Program-made: the position numbers and the translations under genes
In this document: positions 7,735 through 14,776 of the stretch, piece after piece
How positions within the stretch are numbered: the stretch's first letter is position 1
Layout of the letters: each line of letters begins with the position of its first letter
Origin: Dehalococcoidia bacterium
GTDB taxonomy: Bacteria > Chloroflexota > Dehalococcoidia > Dehalococcoidales > BS750m-G39
Direction of reading: 5' to 3'
DNA: 39,582 bases
Assembly (NCBI GenBank): GCA_030608005.1
Contig: JAUWIX010000011.1
Span: forward strand, 1 to 39,582
The notes under the pieces: generated by a model
What the model was told of the DNA's origin: nothing
What the model saw: the letters and a program-made list of their open reading frames with translations, nothing else
Databases searched by the model: none

Positions 7735-9613
7735 AAGGTATGGTATTGGCATAGCCAAAGGCATGGCGTTAACCCTTAAGCACCTGTTTCGCCAGCCGAT
7801 TACTACACAATACCCTGAAGAGAGGCTTACTACCTCTCGGCGGATTAGGGGTAATGAGCTTGTCTGGGATAAGGAACGATGCACTGGCTGTGCCACCTGT
7901 GCCAAGAGCTGCCCTCAGGGTAGCATTGAGATTATAACCTCCAAAAATGGGGGCAACGGTTTAGTCATTGCCCCATGTAGTCAGGCATGTCCTGCTGGTG
8001 TGAATATACCTCGTTATATTCGCTTCATTGCCGATGGCAACCCTGCCGCAGCAGTAGCTGTCATTCGGGAGAAGGTTCCTTTCCCAGCGGTGCTTGGTCG
8101 CGTCTGTGTTCATCCTTGCGAGGCTAATTGCCAACGGACTCAGCTTGATGACGCTATTGCCATCAGGGTGCTTAAACGGTTTGCCACTGAGCATGATTCT
8201 GGAGCATGGAAAGTAAACTCTAAGGTTGCTCCGACCACCGGTAAGCGTGTTGCCATTATTGGCTCAGGTCCAGGGGGACTAACCGCAGCCTACTATCTGG
8301 CTAAGCTTGGTCACTCGGTAACCGTCTTCGAAAAATTACCTGAGCCAGGGGGCATGATGCGAGTTGGTATCCCTGAGTATCGGCTGCCAACGGACATACT
8401 CAGGGCTGAGATTGAGGAGATAAAAAGCGTTGGCGTTGATATAAGGACAAATACTGAAGTAGATTCCCTAGACAGGCTCTTTGAGCAGGGTTATAAGGCT
8501 ATCTTTTTAGCTATCGGGGCGCACCAGGGCATCAGGCTGGGCGTTGAGGGAGAGGATAGCCCCAGGGTGATGGAATGTGTTTCCTTTTTGAGGGATGTGA
8601 ATTTGGGCAAAGAGGTAAGACTTGGAGATAGAGTAGCTGTTATCGGTGGTGGTAACGCAGCTATAGATTCGGCACGAACTGCCTTGCGGCTTGGAGCTAA
8701 AGATGTGACTGTCGTCTATCGGCGGACTCGGGTTGAGATGCCAGCTAGCCCTGAAGAAATTGACACCGCTGTCGCTGAGGGAGTGAAAATCTACTTCCTG
8801 GCGGCGCCATTAAGAATTGTTAGTCAAGATGGTGAGCTACAGTTAGAGTGTATTCGCATGCAGTTGGGTGCCATAGATGCCAGCGGCAGACGGCGACCTG
8901 AGCCAATCAAAGGCAGTGAGTTTACCATGAGCTTTGATAATATTATAGCCGCTATTGGTCAGCGCCCAGAGATTCCCGCTCAGTTTGGATTAAGTATTGG
9001 TCGAGGAAATGCAATTCAAATTGACACTGACACCTTTGCCACCGAGAGGGAAGGTGTTTTTGCTGGCGGCGATGCCGTGAGTGGACCAGCTTCGGTCATT
9101 GAGGCAATTGCTGCCGGAAGAAGAGGGGCAATCTCTATAGACAAATATTTAGGTGGCACTGGGATGATTGATGAAACATTGGCTCCACCTGATGAGAAGG
9201 TAACCCCGCTCACCAGAACTGAAAAGGGGCGGCGGCCCCAAATACCCTCCCTCTCGCTTAAACAGCGGATTAGTAGCTTTGCTGAGGTAGAGCTTGAGCT
9301 CAGTGAGGAGATGGCAACTAAGGAGGCGAAACGGTGCCTAATGTGTGACCTTGCCTATCTAGTAGAGAAGTTCGAGGTGGATATCGGGCGCTGTATGTTT
9401 TGTGGCTTGTGCGTGGAGGCTTGCCCCCATCATGCTTTGTTTATGGGTTATGCCTACGAGCTGGCAAGTTATCGGCGAGGTGAACTGATATTGAGTAAGG
9501 AGGACTTGTTGCCATCGGATGAGAGAAAGCCCAGTGGTTATGCCCGCCCCAAAGTTGAGGCAACCTTACCTCGGCAGACTTTACTTCTTGATAGGGATAA
9601 GGTGAGAAAGTGA
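7724..9613 (+). CDS. NuoI with a nested GltD/NfnB-type FAD-NAD(P)H oxidoreductase domain
   Basis: A 629-aa ORF in the nuoI position. Residues 1-83 are the NuoI N-terminal half: GMALTLKHLFRQPIT, then a 4Fe-4S motif C53-x2-C56-x2-C59-x3-C63-P. Residues 552-600 are the NuoI C-terminal half: second motif C557-x2-C560-x2-C563-x3-C567-P, then YELASYRRGELILSKEDLL. Between them, about 84-546, is a whole glutamate synthase beta-chain-like module. It has CSQACP (C85, C89), CVHPCEANC (C128, C132, C136), the FAD site GSGPGG (180-185), the pyridine-nucleotide site IGGGNAA (307-313), the YRRTR patch (332-336) often seen with NADPH, the FAD-closing GVFAGGDAVSG (444-454) and a final CLMC (538-541). It starts at TTG after GGAGG and overlaps nuoH and nuoJ. 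The inference is that it passes electrons between NAD(P)H and the N6 clusters in place of NuoEFG. An assembly artefact is unlikely, as the frame is continuous. Confidence 0.93.
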   Translation: MRFERYGIGIAKGMALTLKHLFRQPITTQYPEERLTTSRRIRGNELVWDKERCTGCATCAKSCPQGSIEIITSKNGGNGLVIAPCSQACPAGVNIPRYIRFIADGNPAAAVAVIREKVPFPAVLGRVCVHPCEANCQRTQLDDAIAIRVLKRFATEHDSGAWKVNSKVAPTTGKRVAIIGSGPGGLTAAYYLAKLGHSVTVFEKLPEPGGMMRVGIPEYRLPTDILRAEIEEIKSVGVDIRTNTEVDSLDRLFEQGYKAIFLAIGAHQGIRLGVEGEDSPRVMECVSFLRDVNLGKEVRLGDRVAVIGGGNAAIDSARTALRLGAKDVTVVYRRTRVEMPASPEEIDTAVAEGVKIYFLAAPLRIVSQDGELQLECIRMQLGAIDASGRRRPEPIKGSEFTMSFDNIIAAIGQRPEIPAQFGLSIGRGNAIQIDTDTFATEREGVFAGGDAVSGPASVIEAIAAGRRGAISIDKYLGGTGMIDETLAPPDEKVTPLTRTEKGRRPQIPSLSLKQRISSFAEVELELSEEMATKEAKRCLMCDLAYLVEKFEVDIGRCMFCGLCVEACPHHALFMGYAYELASYRRGELILSKEDLLPSDERKPSGYARPKVEATLPRQTLLLDRDKVRK

Positions 9614-10101
9614 TAGGACTTGACATTGCCTTTTGGGTATTAGCTATAGTAGGTATAATAGCCGCTTTAGCTGTGGTTTTGCTTAGTGATGTTTTCCGAG
9701 CCGCTCTTTCTCTGGTTGTTTGCTTCCTGGCTGTGGCTGGAATCTATATCACCCTCAGTGCCGACTTTTTGGCAGCAGTGCAGGTTCTGATTTATGTTGG
9801 TGCCATATCTGTGTTGATTATCTTAGCCATTATGCTGACCAGAGAGGTTCAGCGGGGTAGTCCTTCCAATAGGCTCCGAATTCCGGCTTTCCTTGTTGCC
9901 ATATTATTCTTAGGGGGAATGGCTTTTGCCATGCTTAATACCACGTGGCAGGTATCGGTAGCCCCACCCCTGGAGCCTACTACATCTGCCCTTGCCGGAC
10001 TGCTTTTCGGTGAGGGCGGTTTTATCCTGCCAGTGGAGATTGCCGCTATCCTGTTGTTAGCCGCCATCTTAGGGGCTATCGTCTTGGTTAGGGAGAAGTA
10101 A
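9610..10101 (+). CDS. nuoJ: NADH-quinone oxidoreductase subunit J
   Basis: Membrane subunit of complex I, 163 aa, with five hydrophobic helices. The third includes ADFLAAVQVLIYVGAISVLI, the NuoJ signature that carries the flexible (pi-bulge) helix. It begins at a GTG that overlaps the previous stop (GTGA), preceded by AAGGTGAG. It is followed 3 nt later by nuoK. Confidence 0.95.
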   Translation: MIGLDIAFWVLAIVGIIAALAVVLLSDVFRAALSLVVCFLAVAGIYITLSADFLAAVQVLIYVGAISVLIILAIMLTREVQRGSPSNRLRIPAFLVAILFLGGMAFAMLNTTWQVSVAPPLEPTTSALAGLLFGEGGFILPVEIAAILLLAAILGAIVLVREK

Positions 10102-10104
10102 ACT

Positions 10105-10416
10105 ATGGCTGTAGGTTTAGAACATTATCTTATACTATCCGCCGTTCTGTTCTCTATCGGGCTATATGGGGCTCTGGCTAAACGCAATGCCATTATTATC
10201 CTAATGTGTATCGAGCTTATGCTCAATGCGGTGAACATCGCTATGGTTGCCTTCTCCCGGTATATTGTGCCCTTACTGCTGACGGGGCAGGTGTTTGTTA
10301 TTTTCATTATGGTAGTGGCGGCAGCCGAGGCAGCCGTTGGCTTAGCCATAATAATATCTATTTATCGTAGCCGTGAGACGATAGACGCCACCAAAATCGA
10401 TTTGATGAAGTGGTAA
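10105..10416 (+). CDS. nuoK: NADH-quinone oxidoreductase subunit K
   Basis: A 103-aa membrane subunit with three helices. It contains the two membrane glutamates in MCIELMLNAVNIAMVAFSR (helix 2 region) and AAAEAAVGLAIIISIYR (helix 3), which form part of the central proton pathway. Length and motifs are typical of NuoK/MrpC-type subunits. The ATG is preceded by GGGAGAAG. A 379-nt repeat tract follows before the next gene. Confidence 0.96.
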   Translation: MAVGLEHYLILSAVLFSIGLYGALAKRNAIIILMCIELMLNAVNIAMVAFSRYIVPLLLTGQVFVIFIMVVAAAEAAVGLAIIISIYRSRETIDATKIDLMKW

Positions 10417-10424
10417 TTTGGATT

Positions 10425-10790
10425 TTTTAAGGAGGTAGTGTAGAGGGGCTCTGCCCCTGTTTAATGGTAACCCTATCCCCTTAATCCCCTTCCCCTTGTC
10501 GAGGGGAAGGGGAGGAATGAGTAAGAGAGGCTTCCCCTCTCTATAACTCTTCTGAATTTGGGATAGCAATAGGGAGTTTAAGAGGAACGGAGTTCCCCAA
10601 TACCTAATCGGGGAGTCCAGGAGGGGCGAAGCCCCTCTCAAGAAAACACCCTCCCCCTCTCCTTTGGGGGAGGAGAGTTAAAAAGAAGATTGGTCTAACA
10701 GGGAGTCGGAGAGGGACGAAGTCCCTCTCGAAAAAACTCCTCCCCCCTCTCCTTTGAAGGAGAGGGGGATACAGGGGGTGAGGTAGAAAC
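10425..10790. repeat. Dispersed GC-hairpin repeat, copy 5 (nuoK downstream; composite)
   Basis: This is the richest tract. It holds hairpins AGGGGC-TCT-GCCCCT (10444-10458), GGAAC-GGA-GTTCC (10584-10596), GAGGGGC-GAA-GCCCCTC (10621-10637) and GAGAGGGAC at 10709-10717 pairing with GTCCCTCTC at 10721-10729 across a GAA loop. It also has C-rich/G-rich arm pairs, among them AACCCTATCCCC near 10469-10480 and GGGGGTGAGGT at the end. The different stems keep their pairing with different bases. No gene is visible in these 366 nt. Confidence 0.85.
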
Positions 10791-10795
10791 TCGAT

Positions 10796-10990
10796 ATGTG
10801 GGTAGAGGTTAAAAAAGCAGATAGCTTAAAGGGGGCTGAGAAGTGGAAGGAACTGTTTGAGGGTGAGGGGATACCCACCCGCATCCTGCCCGTCTCTGGT
10901 GAGCCTCCGGGCAGGGAAATAGCTACCTATTCTATCCTTGTGCCCAAGGATAGGGAGCATATTATACAGGAGGTATTGAGGAAGCTGTAA
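10796..10990 (+). CDS. Small soluble protein, possibly DUF2007-like, between nuoK and nuoL
   Basis: A 64-aa protein with an alternating beta/alpha pattern. It starts MWVEVKKADSLKGAEKWKEL, has EGEGIPTRILPV in the middle and ends REHIIQEVLRKL. The shape fits small DUF2007-type proteins, which have one ferredoxin-like fold with an XGIP turn, but this is pattern recognition and not a firm match. Its TAA stop overlaps the nuoL ATG (TAATG), so nuoL translation is probably coupled to it. That argues it is a real gene and not part of the repeat. No cysteines or membrane segment are present. It may be an accessory or assembly factor for complex I, but that is a guess from position only. Confidence 0.65.
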   Translation: MWVEVKKADSLKGAEKWKELFEGEGIPTRILPVSGEPPGREIATYSILVPKDREHIIQEVLRKL

Positions 10991-12885
10991 TGCCGTATCA
11001 ACTGGTCTGGCTTATTTTTCTACTGCCATTTTTCTCGTTTGCTATAATATCGCTATTCTTTAGACCTTTCCTGAACCATAAGCCCAAGCTGGGTGGCTAT
11101 ATCACTATCGCCTCTCTCACAGCTTCTCTCGGTCTGTCAGTCTGGGCCTTAATGGAGGTGATGGCTGCCCCTGGTCATGAGCTACCGATACCTGATATCA
11201 ACTGGGTGATTATTGAGGGTGGGATTACTATTCACTTGGGGCTAATGGTTGATTCACTGACGGCGGTGATGCTCATTGTGGTTAGTTTGGTCAGCCTGAT
11301 GGTGCAGATTTACTCCCAGGGTTATATGGCTGGAGACCCGGGTTATCACCGCTACTTTGCCTTTATGTCACTGTTTACCGGCTCAATGTTGGCTTTAGTT
11401 CTGGCTGACAATCTACTTTTTATGTATGTGTTCTGGGAGATGGTTGGCTTGTGCTCTTATCTACTTATCGGCTTTTGGTTCCATCGTCCGGCGGCGGCTA
11501 ACGCTGCTAAGAAGGCGTTTATTGTTACCCGGCTTGGTGACTTCGGCTTTCTGGCGGCTATCCTGCTCCTGTTCTTTAACACCGGGACCTTTGATATTGC
11601 TGAACTCCATTCACTGGCTATAACCGGAGCCCTGGCAGGCACAACCCTTACCTGGGCGGCTATTGGCATCTTTTCTGGTGCCGTGGGCAAGTCAGCCCAG
11701 TTCCCGCTCCATACCTGGCTGCCTGATGCTATGGAGGGTCCGACCCCGGTTAGTGCCTTAATCCATGCCGCCACTATGGTAGCTGCTGGTGTCTTTCTGG
11801 TTGCCCGTTGCTATCCCCTCTTTTCCCACTCAGTTGAGGCATTAACTACGGTGGCGGTCATCGGTGGCTTTACTGCTATTTTTGCCGCTACTATGGGGCT
11901 GGTAATGACCGATATTAAGCGGGTTCTGGCTTATTCAACTATCAGCCAGCTTGGCTATATGATGCTGGGGCTGGGTACTGGCGGCATAGCCATTGGTATC
12001 TTCCACCTGTTTAATCATGCCTTCTTCAAGGCGTTACTATTTCTCGGGGCGGGTAGTGTCAATCATGCCACCGGAACCTTTGATATACGAGAGATGGGCG
12101 GACTGCGCAAGTTTATGCCCTGGACTTATGCTACCTTTGTTATTGCCTCGCTGAGCATTGTTGGCATCTGGCCCCTTTCTGGGTTCTGGAGCAAGGAGGA
12201 GATATTAGCCAGTTCCCTGGGGAGCCAGCCAATCTTATTTTATCTAGCCATGCTCACCGTATTTATGACCGCCTTCTATATGTTCCGGGTGGTGTTTTTA
12301 ACCTTCGGTGGCAAGTATCGTGGGGGTGGTTCAGAGGCTCATGGCAAGCCTCACGAATCGCCATCGGTTATGGTTATGCCTATGGTAGTCCTGGCTGTCC
12401 TGGCAGTAGTTTCTGGTTTTTGGAATGTCACCGGAGGCTTTGGGCAGTTTCTGGGTCATGGCGAGACGCATAGTTTCGCCCAGGGCTTCTTTGGTATCTT
12501 AACCCACCCCCTACCCTGGCTGTCACTGATACTGGCTGGTCTGGGCATTCTTTTAGCCTATGCCATCTACAGTGTTAAATGGCTATCGGCAGAGCGCATC
12601 GGCAGCATGTTCAAGCCACTATATACCTTATTCTACAGGAAATACTGGTTTGATGAGCTCTATGAGAATGTTTTTGTGGGCAAGGCTTTGGTCGGTGGAT
12701 TATTCGCTGGTCTTCAGGTATTTGACACCTACGGTGTTGACGGGGCAGTAAATGGGGTAGCCAGCGCCACTGTAGCTGGGGGCAGGGCTATCAGGAAGGC
12801 ACATACCGGGCAACTCCAGCTCTATGGTTTGTTCATTGGCATAGGTATTCTGGCTATTATTCTTTGTTTGTATTTCTTTGGGTAA
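10990..12885 (+). CDS. nuoL: NADH-quinone oxidoreductase subunit L
   Basis: Antiporter-like proton-pumping subunit at the distal end of the membrane arm. It is 631 aa with about 16 hydrophobic helices. Signatures include the helix-5 glutamate in FWEMVGLCSYLLIGFWF, the helix-7 lysine region GKSAQFPLHTWLPDAMEGPT and the LIHAATMVAAGVFLV segment. The C-terminal third contains the long lateral helix region typical of NuoL. The start codon is coupled to the preceding small ORF. Confidence 0.97.
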   Translation: MPYQLVWLIFLLPFFSFAIISLFFRPFLNHKPKLGGYITIASLTASLGLSVWALMEVMAAPGHELPIPDINWVIIEGGITIHLGLMVDSLTAVMLIVVSLVSLMVQIYSQGYMAGDPGYHRYFAFMSLFTGSMLALVLADNLLFMYVFWEMVGLCSYLLIGFWFHRPAAANAAKKAFIVTRLGDFGFLAAILLLFFNTGTFDIAELHSLAITGALAGTTLTWAAIGIFSGAVGKSAQFPLHTWLPDAMEGPTPVSALIHAATMVAAGVFLVARCYPLFSHSVEALTTVAVIGGFTAIFAATMGLVMTDIKRVLAYSTISQLGYMMLGLGTGGIAIGIFHLFNHAFFKALLFLGAGSVNHATGTFDIREMGGLRKFMPWTYATFVIASLSIVGIWPLSGFWSKEEILASSLGSQPILFYLAMLTVFMTAFYMFRVVFLTFGGKYRGGGSEAHGKPHESPSVMVMPMVVLAVLAVVSGFWNVTGGFGQFLGHGETHSFAQGFFGILTHPLPWLSLILAGLGILLAYAIYSVKWLSAERIGSMFKPLYTLFYRKYWFDELYENVFVGKALVGGLFAGLQVFDTYGVDGAVNGVASATVAGGRAIRKAHTGQLQLYGLFIGIGILAIILCLYFFG

Positions 12886-13262
12886 GGAGATTTTTTAGCA
12901 ACCTATCCCCCTGACCCCCTTCCCTTACTAGGGAAGGGGGAGTGAAGGGAAGAGAGGGGGCTTTGCCCCCTCTCTAAAGACTCTTCTCCTTGGGGGAGAA
13001 AAGGTTGAAGGAGAGTTAAAGAGAGGCGAAGCCTCAAAATATGTTATAAGGAGTCCCCTCGAATATAGGGAGTTTTAGAGGGGCGAAGCCTCTCTAAGGG
13101 CAATCCCTCCCCTTTGGAGGAGAAGGAGGTTAATCTAACAGGGTGTCAGAGAGGGGCGAAGCCCCTCTTCAGAAAAAATCTTCCCCCTCCCTTGTAAGGG
13201 AGGGGGATAAAGGGGGAGAGTTGGTAGGTAAATATTTAGGGGTGAGGTTGATAAACAATTTT
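12886..13262. repeat. Dispersed GC-hairpin repeat, copy 6 (nuoL-nuoM gap; composite)
   Basis: It starts AGCAACCTATCCCCCTGACC and ends GGGATAAAGGGGGAGAGTTGG with a further GGGGTGAGGTTGATAAAC. Hairpins include an 11-bp stem at 12951-12975 with a TTT loop, GAGGC-GAA-GCCTC (13023-13035), an imperfect GGGGC-GAA-GCCTC form near 13077-13096 and GAGGGGC-GAA-GCCCCTC (13151-13167). No gene is visible in this 377-nt stretch, which otherwise only separates nuoL from nuoM. Confidence 0.85.
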
Positions 13263-13279
13263 TATAGGAGTCAGCACAG

Positions 13280-14764
13280 TTGGACTTTAATTATCTAACA
13301 ACCATAATATTTCTGCCATTAGCGGGGGCAATTATAGTTGCCTTTGTGCCTAATCTTCACCACAAGGTGATTAAGTGGATTTCTGCTATCTTTACCTTTG
13401 TTCCGCTGGCGCTGTCCATCTATCTCTTTGCCATTTTTGACCGGTCGGTAGGGGCGATTCAGTTTGAGGAAAAGCTTTCCTGGATTCCTACCATTAACGC
13501 TCACTACCACCTGGGCGTCGATGGCTTGAGCCTGCCCCTGGTAATATTGATGACCTTCCTTGGTTTCCTGGTGGTTCTCATCTCGTGGAAGATTGACTTA
13601 AGACCCAGGGAGTATTTTGCCTGGCTACTGCTTTTGGAAACAAGCATTCTGGGGGTATTTTGCTCCCTTGACCTGCTTTTGTTCTTCCTCTTCTGGGAGA
13701 TAGAGGTTATCCCGATGTATTTCCTCATCTCCATCTGGGGGACAGGCAGGAAGGAATACTCGGCGATAAAGTATGTGGTTTACACTTTATTTGGCAGTGC
13801 TATGATGCTGGCTGGCATTCTTAGCCTGTATTTCGCCACCGGCAGCCTCAGCATGGTAGATATAGCTCAGACTGGGCTTGCCACATTCACGGCGGTTATT
13901 CCAGTGGCGGCCATCTTCTTCCTACTGCTCACCGGCTTTGCCATTAAACTTCCTGTTTTCCCGCTGCATACCTGGTTGCCTGATGCCCATACTGATGCCC
14001 CCACCGCAGTGAGCGTGGTGCTGGCTGGGGCACTGCTTAAGATGGGCGGCTACGGGATGATTCGACTGTGTGTAACCATTTTCCCACAGGTTGCCCAACA
14101 ATATGCGCCCTTATTGGTGGCATTTGCTATAGTTAGTGTTCTCTATGGGGCGGCGGTAACCTTAAGGCAGACCGACCTGAAGCGGCTGATTGCATATAGT
14201 AGTATCAGCCATATGGGCTATGTGCTTCTGGGCATTTTCGCCTTAGGTCAGGTGAGTTTGGTGGGGGCTACCCTGCAGATGTTCAGCCACGGCATTATCA
14301 CCGGGCTCCTGTTTGCTATGGTAGGTCTGGTGATGCACAATGCTGGGGAGCGAGACCTGAGAAAGCTTGGCGGTCTGGTGAGGCAGATGCCGATTATTGC
14401 CGTCGTCTTCTCCATAGCTGGATTGGGTGCTTTAGGGTTGCCTACCACCAGTGGCTTTGCTGCCGAGTTTCTGGTCTTTGTCGGTAGTTTTACCAGCACC
14501 GTTGTTTCCGGAATTCAGGTTTACACTATCCTTGGTGTGCTGGGTATCGTTATCACCGCCGGCTATATTCTTTGGATGCTACAGCGGGTGTTCTATGGTC
14601 CGGTGCTGGAGAAGTTCAACGGAGTCAAGGACGCTGATATTCTGGAGAGGGTATATATGTTTGCCTTTGTGGCGGTGATTATGCTGGTCGGCATCTACCC
14701 GGCAATTCTAACCGATGTTATTAAGACAGGCATTATGCCTATAATGGGCTTATTAGGTGCTTAA
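13280..14764 (+). CDS. nuoM: NADH-quinone oxidoreductase subunit M
   Basis: The second antiporter-like proton-pumping subunit, 494 aa with about 14 hydrophobic helices. Key motifs are LFWEIEVIPMYFLISIWG with the conserved helix-5 glutamate, and IKLPVFPLHTWLPDAHTDAP with VVLAGALLKMGGYG after it (helices 7-8). The start is TTG at 13280, about 9 nt after a TAGGAG site that lies just past the preceding repeat. It is followed 12 nt later by nuoN. Confidence 0.97.
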   Translation: MDFNYLTTIIFLPLAGAIIVAFVPNLHHKVIKWISAIFTFVPLALSIYLFAIFDRSVGAIQFEEKLSWIPTINAHYHLGVDGLSLPLVILMTFLGFLVVLISWKIDLRPREYFAWLLLLETSILGVFCSLDLLLFFLFWEIEVIPMYFLISIWGTGRKEYSAIKYVVYTLFGSAMMLAGILSLYFATGSLSMVDIAQTGLATFTAVIPVAAIFFLLLTGFAIKLPVFPLHTWLPDAHTDAPTAVSVVLAGALLKMGGYGMIRLCVTIFPQVAQQYAPLLVAFAIVSVLYGAAVTLRQTDLKRLIAYSSISHMGYVLLGIFALGQVSLVGATLQMFSHGIITGLLFAMVGLVMHNAGERDLRKLGGLVRQMPIIAVVFSIAGLGALGLPTTSGFAAEFLVFVGSFTSTVVSGIQVYTILGVLGIVITAGYILWMLQRVFYGPVLEKFNGVKDADILERVYMFAFVAVIMLVGIYPAILTDVIKTGIMPIMGLLGA

Positions 14765-14776
14765 AGGAGCAAGCTT

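Noticed and set aside
10425-10790. CRISPR-like array (several short palindromic units in a row)
   Set aside because: Spacing and unit length are irregular, the units themselves vary, and there are no unique spacers of constant length or cas genes. They fit a hairpin/MITE-like repeat family better.
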